A stretch of DNA of 38,619 nucleotides from Mycobacterium sp. (GTDB taxonomy: Bacteria; Actinomycetota; Actinomycetes; Mycobacteriales; Mycobacteriaceae), in assembly GCF_002863225.1 (NCBI RefSeq), contig NZ_PKEK01000068.1:1-38619 (forward strand). The letters run 5' to 3'. The notes beneath the pieces were generated by a model that saw only the letters and a program-made list of their open reading frames with translations, made no database searches and was not told the DNA's origin. Positions 6,825 through 14,417 of the stretch are shown in pieces. A program made the translations under genes and the position numbers. Position 1 is the stretch's first letter; each line of letters opens with the position of its first letter.

Positions 6825-7439
6825 ATGACGTCGATCTTGGATTTGATCCTGCCGCACGATGAATCGTCGTCGGTGTTTTCCCCTGACCGCCGCTACCGGT
6901 ACCGGCTGAACCGGCGCTGGGGGCCGGGCCCGGAGCTGATGTTGGTGGCGTTGCATCCGGGGGTAGCCCGCGAACACCACGACGATCCCGATGCGGGCCG
7001 CGACAAGGCGGTGGCGCGCGCGTTCGGCTACGACGCCTACGCCAAGCTGAACTTGTTCGCCGCGCGGGCTCATGACGCGCACACCCTGGACGGGCTGGCT
7101 GATCCGGTCGGCCCCGACAACGACGCACGCCTCGCCGAGGCGGCCGCTCAGCACGACGTCATCGTCCTCGACTGGGGCGACCACGCCGCGATCACGCGGG
7201 CCCGCACCGTCAGCTCCCGGCTGTGGCGCATCGCCCGTGAGTGCGGCGGCGCGATCGCGGTGCTGGACTGGACCCCGAGCGGACAGCCGTATCACCCGCT
7301 GCGGGTACGCGGAGACGCCCAGCTGCAGTGCCTGACCGCGCACGCCCACCCCGACATGGTCGACGTCGATCCGCGCTGGACCCAGTTGCTGGCTGACGCC
7401 GCGGCGGCCGGGCAGGCCGGCAAGGCGGGCCGGCGGTGA
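6825..7439 (+). CDS. DUF1643 family protein
   Basis: 204 residues from ATG 6825 (GTG 6822 is an alternative), with AGAGGTG at 6814-6820. The sequence follows DUF1643 closely: RYRYRLNRRWGPGPELMLVA, then LHPGVA in place of LNPSTA, a DDP motif, FGYDAYAKLNLFAARAHD, DPVGPDNDARL and DVIVLDWGDHA. It ends with the GQPYHPLRVRGD region. DUF1643 proteins are widespread on bacterial mobile elements and their biochemistry is not established; the conserved Asn, Asp and His residues suggest an enzyme. The gene restarts the coupled operon after a short gap, and its stop overlaps the next start (GTGA). Confidence 0.85.
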   Translation: MTSILDLILPHDESSSVFSPDRRYRYRLNRRWGPGPELMLVALHPGVAREHHDDPDAGRDKAVARAFGYDAYAKLNLFAARAHDAHTLDGLADPVGPDNDARLAEAAAQHDVIVLDWGDHAAITRARTVSSRLWRIARECGGAIAVLDWTPSGQPYHPLRVRGDAQLQCLTAHAHPDMVDVDPRWTQLLADAAAAGQAGKAGRR

Positions 7440-8140
7440 GCGCGGCAGTGGAACTGTTGGGAGAGCAGCGGTTTGAACTCGCGGCTGCCGCCGAGCAGCG
7501 AACGATGTGGCATGCCGTCGATATGGCATTGCTGGGTCCTCGGGAGGCTGCGGCGTCGGCAGAACAGCGCAGCGGGCGCGGAGTTGAGGCGTACTCGGTG
7601 TGCGGGCTGCGCGCGCATCACACGCCGCGGCTGGGTGGATTCACCTACGAGAACCGGTTTTTGCGGTCCAAGCGCTGCGAGCGGTGCAGCTGGGTGGTTG
7701 CGCTCAACCGCGGCACCGTCGAGCAGGAAATCGATTTCTACACCCGCAGCGCCGATGGCTCGGATGTGCTGGCTGCCGCCGGCGCGGAGTCTGGCTTGTT
7801 GCGGGCCATCTTCACCGCGATCCTGGCCGATGCCCCCCCGGGTCGGGATGCCGAAAGTGGGCACCGCTCCGATCTTTTGGCGCACGCCACCGCGCACCGC
7901 CCGGTGGTACGGCTGTGTGAGGCGTGCGTGGAGCACGGTCCTGGCGGACACGATGACGCGGGGTGCCCGCAGGCCAGGGTGGTGTGCGGGGAGTGCACCT
8001 TCACCAGCGGGCAGTGGGCCGGTGCGACAGCGGGCCGGATTCTGGGTGAGTGCGTGGTCGCCGCGCCGTGCTCGGTGCTGGTGGCCTTGGCAGGCCATTA
8101 CGGTGTCGACGCCGGTCTGGGCTTGCGGGGTGTGTCGTGA
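7436..8140 (+). CDS. Cysteine-rich hypothetical protein
   Basis: 234 residues from GTG 7436 (GTGA overlap). An N-terminal ~50-residue helical part is followed by a possible zinc site (C56, then RSKRCERCSW), a central helical region (LLRAIFTAILAD), a second cysteine group (LCEACVEHGP) and a third (VVCGECTF). The last ~35 residues are more hydrophobic. The spacing suggests at least two zinc knuckles. I do not recognise the family; similar Cys-rich proteins sit beside nuclease-helicase pairs on actinobacterial elements. Its stop overlaps the nuclease start. Confidence 0.65.
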   Translation: MSAAVELLGEQRFELAAAAEQRTMWHAVDMALLGPREAAASAEQRSGRGVEAYSVCGLRAHHTPRLGGFTYENRFLRSKRCERCSWVVALNRGTVEQEIDFYTRSADGSDVLAAAGAESGLLRAIFTAILADAPPGRDAESGHRSDLLAHATAHRPVVRLCEACVEHGPGGHDDAGCPQARVVCGECTFTSGQWAGATAGRILGECVVAAPCSVLVALAGHYGVDAGLGLRGVS

Positions 8141-8559
8141 GCACCCGCATGATGGCCCGTCAACCTGGTGTGGTCGTCACGGCGGCGGCAGCGGGCCTGG
8201 TTGAGCAGGTGTTGGCCGCGTTGGCGGGGCGCACCTTCGCGGGCCGTAACGAGGTTGAGGTTCAGGATCGGGTCGCTGCCGCGCTGACCGAGGCGGGGGT
8301 GGGCTTCGCGCGCGAGTATCGGCTCAGCGAGCGAGGCCGCCCCGACTTCCTGGTCGGCGGGCAGGTGGTGGTTGAGGTGAAGCTCAAGACCCCGCGCAGC
8401 GCGGTGGTGCGGCAGCTGGGCCGCTACGCCGAACACGACTCGGTGGGCGCGATCGTGTTGGCGTCGCCGAGTTTCACCACGCTGCGCAACATGCGGATGA
8501 CCATCCACGGGGTGGCGGTGGTGCCGGCGGTCCTGCACGGGCCGGGGCTGGTGATATGA
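8137..8559 (+). CDS. PD-(D/E)XK nuclease-domain protein
   Basis: 140 residues from GTG 8137. The sequence has the restriction-fold order: helix with E39/E41 (NEVEVQDRVAAAL), P69-D70 in RGRPDFLVG, E80-V-K82 in VVVEVKLKT, and then Q93-xxx-Y97 in RQLGRY. This is a Mrr/Holliday-resolvase-like active site, so a metal-dependent DNase is likely. It has no DNA-binding domain of its own. The next gene, a SNF2 helicase, starts inside its stop codon (ATGA), so the two probably work as a nuclease-translocase pair. Confidence 0.7.
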   Translation: MSTRMMARQPGVVVTAAAAGLVEQVLAALAGRTFAGRNEVEVQDRVAAALTEAGVGFAREYRLSERGRPDFLVGGQVVVEVKLKTPRSAVVRQLGRYAEHDSVGAIVLASPSFTTLRNMRMTIHGVAVVPAVLHGPGLVI

Positions 8560-10304
8560 CCGCCGCCGCCCGTTCGGGGGTCCGTGATGCGGGCCGGTTC
8601 CGTCTCGTTGATCGGGCGTGGGAGATCGAGGCTGCCCCTGATGTGATGGTGCGGCTCAAGCGGATCTTCCCGCGGTGCGCCTCGACGTTCACCGGGGCGA
8701 TCCGATTGGCCGCGACCCCCGAAATGGCTGCCGAGCTGGCGTGGGTGCTGATGCGCTGGCCGATGGCGGCATCGCCGGCTGACCGATCAGCCCTGCAGGC
8801 CGCCGCCGATGAGCACGCTCACGCCGAGGCGTTGGTGCAGCAGATCCTGGCCGGGGCCGCGCCGCTGCAGGCCCACCCCGACTGGGTGCGCTCCACCGTG
8901 GCATTGCGTGAATACCAGCGCCAGGCACGCGATTTGGTGTGGGCCAATGGCGGGACGCTGGCGGTGCACGACCTCGGCGCGGGTAAGACGCTGACGTCGC
9001 TGGCGCTGCTAGAAAATCCCGATGCCCGGCCCGCAGTGGCGGTCACCTTGTCCGGGCGCATGCCCAAGCAGTGGCGCAAACAGCTCGCGAAGTTCTATCC
9101 CGACCTGACCTGCCTGGAGCTGCAAAACGGCGACAAACAGGCCCTGGAGGTCGACGGTCGCCTTCCCGATCTGATCACGATGAACTACCACAAGCTCGCC
9201 AAGTGGCAGCACGAGCTCAAAGCTGTTGCGCGCACCGTGATTTTCGACGAGGTCCACGAGTTGCGGCGCCGCGACTCCGACAAGTACGCCGCCGCGCGCA
9301 CGGTCGCTGCGAACGCGACCTACGTGATGGGCCTGTCGGGCACGCCGATCTACAACTACGGCGCCGAGGCCTACCACGTCATCGACGCGGTGCGCCCGGG
9401 CGCGCTCGGCAGCCAGGAGGAGTTCGCCCGCCAGTGGTGTGGCACGACCTCGTTGACGCCGAAAACGTTGGTGCAGGACATGAATTCGTTGCAGGCGCAT
9501 CTGCAGGCGCAAGGGCTGATGCATCGCGTCGATTACGACACCGCCGGGTTGCCCAGGCCGCGCTGCAACGTGATTCAGCAGTTCGTGCCCTCAGACCCCG
9601 ACATCCTCGAGGAGCTGCAAGGCAACGCGGTAGAGATGGCGCAGCTGATCCTGGATCAGGCCACCGATCCGCGGGAAAAGTTCGCTCTGGCAGGCGAACT
9701 GGATTGGCGGCTGCGCCAAGCCACCGGGATCGCCAAGGCCGCGTTCGTGGCGGACTTCGTCAAGCTGCTCCTCGACGGCGGCCGCGACAAGGTGCTGCTG
9801 TTCGGATGGCACATCGAGGTGTACCGGATGTGGGCCGAGCTGCTCGGCCAATACCGGCCCCGCTTCTACACCGGCGGGCAAAACGCCGCGGCCAAGGATC
9901 AGGCGATCGATGATTTCATCGACGGGGATGCGCGGCTGCTGATCATGTCGCTGCGCTCCGGAGCGGGTATCGACGGCCTGCAGGACGTCTGCCACACCGC
10001 GGTGATCGGAGAGCTGGACTGGTCGCCCGGGGTGCACACCCAGGGGATCGGGCGGGTGTGCCGACCCGGGCAACCCGAAGACGTCGACGCGTTCTTCTGC
10101 GTCACCGACGCCGGCGCTGATCCGTTCATGTTGGAAACCCTGGACATCAAAACCCTTCAGGCGCAGACCTTTTTGAACCCCGACACCCCCATCGGGGACC
10201 CTGACCCGCTGGAGCGCCAAGCCCAACGCAACCGGATCAAAGCGCTGGCCGCCGATTTCGTGGCCCGCGCCAGTGCCACCACAGCGAGTGGAGGCCCGTC
10301 ATGA
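8556..10304 (+). CDS. SNF2-type superfamily 2 helicase/translocase
   Basis: 582 residues. Residues 1-110 are unfamiliar. The SF2 core starts at LREYQRQARDLVW. Walker A is G141-A-G-K144-T, Walker B is D231-E-V-H234, motif III reads GLSGTPIYN, and motif VI reads QGIGRVCRPGQ near residue 505. The C-terminal RecA lobe includes RDKVLLFGWHIEVYRMW. This is the SNF2 architecture without large insertions, so it should be an ATP-driven double-stranded DNA translocase. It is coupled to the nuclease gene upstream and to the gene downstream by 4-base overlaps. Likely roles are replication or repair of the element, or restriction of foreign DNA. Confidence 0.88.
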   Translation: MTAAARSGVRDAGRFRLVDRAWEIEAAPDVMVRLKRIFPRCASTFTGAIRLAATPEMAAELAWVLMRWPMAASPADRSALQAAADEHAHAEALVQQILAGAAPLQAHPDWVRSTVALREYQRQARDLVWANGGTLAVHDLGAGKTLTSLALLENPDARPAVAVTLSGRMPKQWRKQLAKFYPDLTCLELQNGDKQALEVDGRLPDLITMNYHKLAKWQHELKAVARTVIFDEVHELRRRDSDKYAAARTVAANATYVMGLSGTPIYNYGAEAYHVIDAVRPGALGSQEEFARQWCGTTSLTPKTLVQDMNSLQAHLQAQGLMHRVDYDTAGLPRPRCNVIQQFVPSDPDILEELQGNAVEMAQLILDQATDPREKFALAGELDWRLRQATGIAKAAFVADFVKLLLDGGRDKVLLFGWHIEVYRMWAELLGQYRPRFYTGGQNAAAKDQAIDDFIDGDARLLIMSLRSGAGIDGLQDVCHTAVIGELDWSPGVHTQGIGRVCRPGQPEDVDAFFCVTDAGADPFMLETLDIKTLQAQTFLNPDTPIGDPDPLERQAQRNRIKALAADFVARASATTASGGPS

Positions 10305-10840
10305 CAGTGCTGGCCCCCGGACCGGGAGTCGGGGCCCGAGATGCCGCTACGCAGGTGCGTGGCGAGCAGCGGTGCGCCCGCGGGCTGCAGGTTGGCGACT
10401 ACGCCGCTGACGCGCGGCGCATCATGGCCGAGAACCCGTGCAACGGGGGGTGGCGCCGACGTCAGTTGCAAGCGTGCCACGGGCACCATCCACGCACCGC
10501 CGGCGCTGGCTGCATGGTGTTGTGGCAGCGGCACCGCGACTACTTCCACCCGCAGACGTTCACGCTGTACGACGTCGCTGAGGATCCGGCGTTATGGGTG
10601 GTTGAGCAGATCTCGACGTGCCTGTGCGTGTCACGGGAATGGGTGTGGCGGGTTCGCACAATCGCCGAGGACTTGCCTCGGGTGGCTGAGGATCTCGGCC
10701 TGCCATGGCGCCTCGATCACGGTGGGTTGCGGCAAGGGTTCGCGGTGCGACTCGAAGCCGCTAACGGTCGGTGGCTGTGGAGACTCACCGGTGAGCCGGC
10801 CCCGTGCTGCGGCGGCTACCTGGCGAGGTGGCCCGACTGA
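10301..10840 (+). CDS. Hypothetical protein
   Basis: 179 residues with an ATGA overlap at the start. The N-terminal 60 residues contain several Cys and His (ENPCNGGWRR, QACHGHHPR). The middle is aromatic-rich (HRDYFHPQTFTLYDVAEDPALW) and leads into a possible HTH (STCLCVSREWVWRVRTIAEDL). The end is again rich in Trp and Cys. I do not recognise the family. The codon pattern and tight coupling on both sides support it as a real gene. Confidence 0.6.
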   Translation: MTVLAPGPGVGARDAATQVRGEQRCARGLQVGDYAADARRIMAENPCNGGWRRRQLQACHGHHPRTAGAGCMVLWQRHRDYFHPQTFTLYDVAEDPALWVVEQISTCLCVSREWVWRVRTIAEDLPRVAEDLGLPWRLDHGGLRQGFAVRLEAANGRWLWRLTGEPAPCCGGYLARWPD

Positions 10841-11163
10841 TGAACACCGAAGATCTACGCCAGCCAGCCGGCCCCGGCCTACGCTCGCCGGGCCGCCTAG
10901 CCGCCCGCCCGCTCCAGCACCGTGTTAGCGGTGCCAGCACCCCGGCGAGGCCTACCGCCGCCGCGCCCACAGCTGCCCTTCGGCGAGCCGCGGTGTCAGT
11001 CATCGGGGGTGAGGTCCCTCGCGAGGCCGAGGCGAGGCGCGCGGCAGCCGAGCGGAACGGAATGCTTACCGCTTCACAGTTGACGGCGGCGACCGCGGCG
11101 CCGCTATCAGCAATCCGGCTCCAGCAAACTTTTCCGGAAGTTGTTCGCCGGACTGGCCGATAG
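10840..11163 (+). CDS. Small hypothetical protein, last gene of the coupled operon
   Basis: 107 residues from ATG 10840, sharing one base with the previous stop (TGATG). The first half is Pro/Arg/Ala-rich and probably disordered. The second half (REAEARRAAAERNGMLTASQ, then LTAATAAPLSAIRL) is helical. Family unknown. The operon appears to end here, before the 372-base leader ahead of the replication gene. Confidence 0.45.
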   Translation: MNTEDLRQPAGPGLRSPGRLAARPLQHRVSGASTPARPTAAAPTAALRRAAVSVIGGEVPREAEARRAAAERNGMLTASQLTAATAAPLSAIRLQQTFPEVVRRTGR

Positions 11164-11450
11164 GTGGTTATTCATGCCCCTGAATAGCTTTTGCATATTT
11201 ATGCATGCGGTTCGGCGATGCCGAGGCCCTGGCTGACGCGAGGGTGCGGCGCTAGCAAACAGAAAGTTTGGGTGGGAGCCGTGTCGAACAGCGGTCAAGG
11301 GCCTGTGACGTGGTCCGATGACACACACGACTCGGCGTGAACAGAGGAGGAAACCCCAGCTCGACACCCCCGAACAGGGGGCGACAACGAAATAGGGGAT
11401 TAGAGAGCAGAAACCCCCGGATGGGGGTCAGGGCCTTCGACCAAAAAGAT
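11164..11450 (+). promoter_or_regulatory. Non-coding leader with two C5/G5 hairpins
   Basis: No gene is seen. An AGGAGG at 11345-11350 has no start codon at a usable distance. Two G/C hairpins follow: CCCCC-GAACA-GGGGG (11377-11391) and ACCCCC-GGAT-GGGGGT (11413-11428). Each has A residues on its 5' side, so either could read as a minus-strand terminator, like the hairpin at 3384-3396. Together with the tandem hairpins at 11451-11509 they form a structured leader of roughly 135 nt upstream of the replication gene. Confidence 0.45.
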
Positions 11451-11509
11451 CGAGCCCCGGAGTGTCAGCTCCGAGGCTCGTGAGGTCCGAAGTGCCAGCT
11501 TCGAAACTC
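11451..11509 (+). repeat. Tandem pair of homologous hairpins (iteron or structured RNA)
   Basis: Hairpin 1 (11451-11480) has a CGAGCC/GGCTCG outer stem, a C-A mismatch, a CGGAG/CTCCG inner stem and loop TGTCAG. Hairpin 2 (11482-11509) has a GAG/CTC outer part, the same C-A mismatch, a CGAAG/CTTCG inner stem and loop TGCCAG. The copies are 30 bases apart. The inner-stem G-C pair (11460/11471) is replaced by A-T (11490/11501), keeping pairing. They sit 27 bases upstream of the replication-initiator candidate, so they could be iterons bound by it or an RNA control element. Confidence 0.6.
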
Positions 11510-11535
11510 GATTCCCCCGCTAACAGGAGAACACC

Positions 11536-12912
11536 ATGCCAGGTGCTTCTCAGGGTACATGCTGCCCTGGACACAGGCCACCACAAATCGCCGACTTTTC
11601 AGCAAACAGATCCACCACCTCGGCTGACACCGCACAAAACGGTGCGCGACGCCGGCCTCCACCCACTCGAAAGGGCCGGCCTCGGCCGCGCATCACCTTC
11701 TCTGATGCGGCGCTGATCCGCGAACGCGTCGACGCCGGCGCCCAGTCCCTGCGGCTACGGGGCGCTCGGGCACATGCGCTGCAAGCCGCGCACAAACTGC
11801 TCTCCGGCTGGAGCCGCGTTACCGACGACCGGGTCTCCCTGCCGCAGGTCGCGGCACTCATCGTCGCCGCCGGCGGACGGCGCTACGACCTGAAAACCAT
11901 CGGCCGCGCCCTGGCCTCCCTGGCCGCCGACGAACTGATCGTCTACCGGCCCGCCCAAGGCCGCGGAAACCGCGCATACCTGGCCATCCATGACCGCTTT
12001 CTCGACGGCATCACCGTGCTGGAACGCGACCGCAGCGACCGGGTGATCGTCGACTACAGCGGGCCGCGGCGACGCGATTCCGTCACCTTTTCTCGGCGCC
12101 TTCCTTATAAAGACCAAACTCATTACCCCCCTACCCCCCGACACGACAGCGACGTGCCCGACGCCCGACCGACCGAGGTGAAGATCTCCAGCGACGAGCT
12201 GCGTGCCGTGCTGCGCGCACTGCCGACGCCGATGCAGGCGCTGCCGAACAACCTGCGCTGGACCCTGGGCCGCGAGATCCGCCAACGCCTGCGGGCCGGA
12301 TGGCGCCCCGAGCAGATCATCGAGGTCCTGGCCGCCCCGATGCCCGCTGACGTGCAACGCCCATGGCGGCTGGCGTTGTGGCGGCTGCGCCACAACGTCG
12401 TGGGAGCCGGACCCCGGCTGCGGCCGCTGCAGCGCGCCTACGACGCCGCCACCAGCGCTAGCGACAAGGTCGCGGCCGCCGCCTCGACCGCCCACTGGTA
12501 CGACGACGTCGCCGCCGTCACCAGCTCTGACCAGCGAGCCCGGCTGCTGGTCGCCCACGAGACCAAGTTCGGTCGCCCTGCCAGCGATCCCGTTGCTGCG
12601 ATCGCTGGTGCCGGACGGCGATCAGCCCGGATCTACCCGGGGCTGCCGCTGGCGCAGGCATTGGCGCGCTGGGTCGACGACGTGCTCGGCGCAGCGACCA
12701 TGCCGGTGGCCGCTAGCGGGGGCCACCCGGTCGAGCTGCTCGTTGACCTCGCGGTGGGTGACTGCGACTGCGTCGTCTGCGGATCACGACAGGCCACCGC
12801 ACGCGCCGAGCTGCCGCTGAAATCGACGGTGTGCGACGCGTGCTGGCCGCTGATCGCCGCCGACCTGGCCGCTGACCAACCCCACGAAGACCCGAAAGGA
12901 GTTGCCGCATGA
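11536..12912 (+). CDS. Replication-initiator-like winged-helix protein
   Basis: 458 residues. The ATG at 11536 is preceded by AGGAG at 11525-11529. The N-terminal 50 residues are basic and Pro-rich. Residues about 75-155 look like a winged helix (LPQVAALIVAAGG, KTIGRALASLAADELIVYR). A second helical region (ELRAVLRALPTPMQALPNNL, then RWTLGREIRQRLRAGWRPEQ) and a C-terminal zinc ribbon (CDCVVCG ... CDACW) follow. The stop overlaps the dnaB start, and iteron-like repeats lie immediately upstream. A replication initiator or helicase loader fits best. There are no rolling-circle motifs. I cannot name a Rep family, so the role is inferred from domain order and from context. Confidence 0.6.
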   Translation: MPGASQGTCCPGHRPPQIADFSANRSTTSADTAQNGARRRPPPTRKGRPRPRITFSDAALIRERVDAGAQSLRLRGARAHALQAAHKLLSGWSRVTDDRVSLPQVAALIVAAGGRRYDLKTIGRALASLAADELIVYRPAQGRGNRAYLAIHDRFLDGITVLERDRSDRVIVDYSGPRRRDSVTFSRRLPYKDQTHYPPTPRHDSDVPDARPTEVKISSDELRAVLRALPTPMQALPNNLRWTLGREIRQRLRAGWRPEQIIEVLAAPMPADVQRPWRLALWRLRHNVVGAGPRLRPLQRAYDAATSASDKVAAAASTAHWYDDVAAVTSSDQRARLLVAHETKFGRPASDPVAAIAGAGRRSARIYPGLPLAQALARWVDDVLGAATMPVAASGGHPVELLVDLAVGDCDCVVCGSRQATARAELPLKSTVCDACWPLIAADLAADQPHEDPKGVAA

Positions 12913-14309
12913 CCGAATTGGACACCCCGCCGGACGCGCCGCAGCGGCGCGGCCGGCCGGCGCAGGGCTACACCGACCTCGACGATCGTCGCCAACCGCC
13001 GCAAGACCTCGACGCCGAACAGTCGGTGCTCGGCGGGATGCTGCTCAGCAAAGACGCCATCGCCGATGTCGTCGAAAAGCTGCGGCCCACAGACTTTTAC
13101 CGGCCCAACCACCAAGTGGTCTACGACGTGATTCTGGATCTGTTCGGCCGCGGTGAGCCCGCCGACGCCGTCACCGTTGCCGCCGAGCTCGATCGGCGAG
13201 GACTGCTGCGCCGCATCGGTGGCGCCCCCTACCTGCACACGCTGATCGCCACCGTGCCGACCGCGGCCAACGCCGGCTACTACGCCGGCATCGTCGCCGA
13301 GAAAGCAGTGCTGCGCCGCCTGGTCGCAGCCGGCACCCGGGTCGTGCAATACGGCTACGCCGGCGCCGACGGCGCCGATGTCGCCGAGGTCGTCGACCGC
13401 GCCCAGGCTGAAATCTACGAGGTCACCGAACAACGCGGCGGCGAGGACTTCCAAGCCCTCGAAGACCTGCTTCAGCCGGCCATGGACGAACTCGACCAGA
13501 TCGAATCCAACGGTGGATCCGCGCGCGGTGTGCCAACTGGGTTCACCGAACTCGACGAGCTGACCAACGGGTTTCAGCCCGGCCAGATGATCATCGTCGC
13601 GGCCAGACCTGCGGTCGGGAAATCGACTGTGGCACTTGATTTTTTGCGGTCCTGCTCCATCCGTCACCAGATGGCCAGCGTCATCTTCTCACTCGAGATG
13701 AGCAAGCCGGAGATCGTGATGCGGCTGCTGTCGGCGGAAGCGAAAGTGAAACTTGCCGCGATGCGCGCCGGTCGCATGGACGACCACGACTGGGCGCGAC
13801 TAGCTCGGCGGATGGGCGAAATCAGCGAAGCCCCACTGTTTATCGACGACTCACCGAACATGACGATGACCGAGATCCGCGCTAAAGCACGCCGCCTCAA
13901 ACAACGCCACGATCTCCGGCTGATCGTCGTCGACTACCTCCAGTTGATGACCTCGGGGAAACGCGTCGAATCACGACAGGTCGAGGTCTCTGAGTTCTCG
14001 CGCAACCTCAAGCTGCTGGCCAAAGAACTCGAAGTGCCGGTGATCGCGGTCAGCCAGCTCAACCGCGGACCCGAACAACGCACCGACCGCAAACCGATGC
14101 TGTCCGACCTACGCGAATCCGGCTCTTTGGAACAAGATAGCGACATGGTAATTTTGCTACACCGCCCCGACGCGTTCGACCGAGACGACCCTAGAGGCGG
14201 CGAAGCGGACCTGATCGTGGCGAAAAACCGATCAGGGCCCACGAAGTCGGTCACGGTGGCCCACCAACTGCATCTATCGCGTTTCGTTGACATGGCACGC
14301 GGATTGTAG
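12909..14309 (+). CDS. dnaB: Replicative DNA helicase DnaB
   Basis: 466 residues, start ATG 12909 in an ATGA overlap. The N-terminal DnaB domain starts at QDLDAEQSVLGGMLLSKD. The RecA-like motor begins near residue 200 with GVPTGFTELDELTNGFQPGQ. Walker A is A-R-P-A-V-G-K238-S, Walker B is VVD342YLQL, and SQLNRGPEQR and LRESGSLEQDSD follow. It is full length and contains no intein, unlike several mycobacterial DnaB genes. It drives fork unwinding, in this case of the mobile element. A private dnaB next to an initiator-like gene suggests that the element loads its own helicase rather than borrowing the host one. Confidence 0.95.
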   Translation: MTELDTPPDAPQRRGRPAQGYTDLDDRRQPPQDLDAEQSVLGGMLLSKDAIADVVEKLRPTDFYRPNHQVVYDVILDLFGRGEPADAVTVAAELDRRGLLRRIGGAPYLHTLIATVPTAANAGYYAGIVAEKAVLRRLVAAGTRVVQYGYAGADGADVAEVVDRAQAEIYEVTEQRGGEDFQALEDLLQPAMDELDQIESNGGSARGVPTGFTELDELTNGFQPGQMIIVAARPAVGKSTVALDFLRSCSIRHQMASVIFSLEMSKPEIVMRLLSAEAKVKLAAMRAGRMDDHDWARLARRMGEISEAPLFIDDSPNMTMTEIRAKARRLKQRHDLRLIVVDYLQLMTSGKRVESRQVEVSEFSRNLKLLAKELEVPVIAVSQLNRGPEQRTDRKPMLSDLRESGSLEQDSDMVILLHRPDAFDRDDPRGGEADLIVAKNRSGPTKSVTVAHQLHLSRFVDMARGL

Positions 14310-14310
14310 G

Positions 14311-14369
14311 TTCTCAAATCCCGTGTCCAATTCTCAAATGAAATGTCCACTCGATGTCCAATTGGACAT
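14311..14369. repeat. Tandem TTCTCAAAT...TGTCCA repeats and 16-bp palindrome, IS21-end-like remnant
   Basis: Two 20-base units, TTCTCAAAT-N4-TGTCCA-A/C, sit back to back at 14311-14330 and 14331-14350. A third TGTCCA opens the perfect palindrome ATGTCCAATTGGACAT (14354-14369). Multiple TGTCCA-type boxes interleaved with a TTCTCAAATGAAA-like stretch resemble the repeated terminal transposase sites of IS21-family elements. No istA/istB is present, so it would be a solo end. It starts two bases after the dnaB stop. Confidence 0.45.
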
Positions 14370-14417
14370 TCCGGTGAGACGGGCGCGACTCGGCTGGACG
14401 CAGGGAAGTGCCCTCGC

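Noticed and set aside
5886..7529. A 547-codon minus-strand open frame across the ParB-like and DUF1643 genes.
   Set aside because: It is Arg/Pro/Gly-rich with no motif, while both plus-strand genes show clear family patterns; typical antisense openness in GC-rich DNA.
12909..14309. Intein within dnaB.
   Set aside because: The protein is a continuous 466 residues with uninterrupted Walker A and B motifs.
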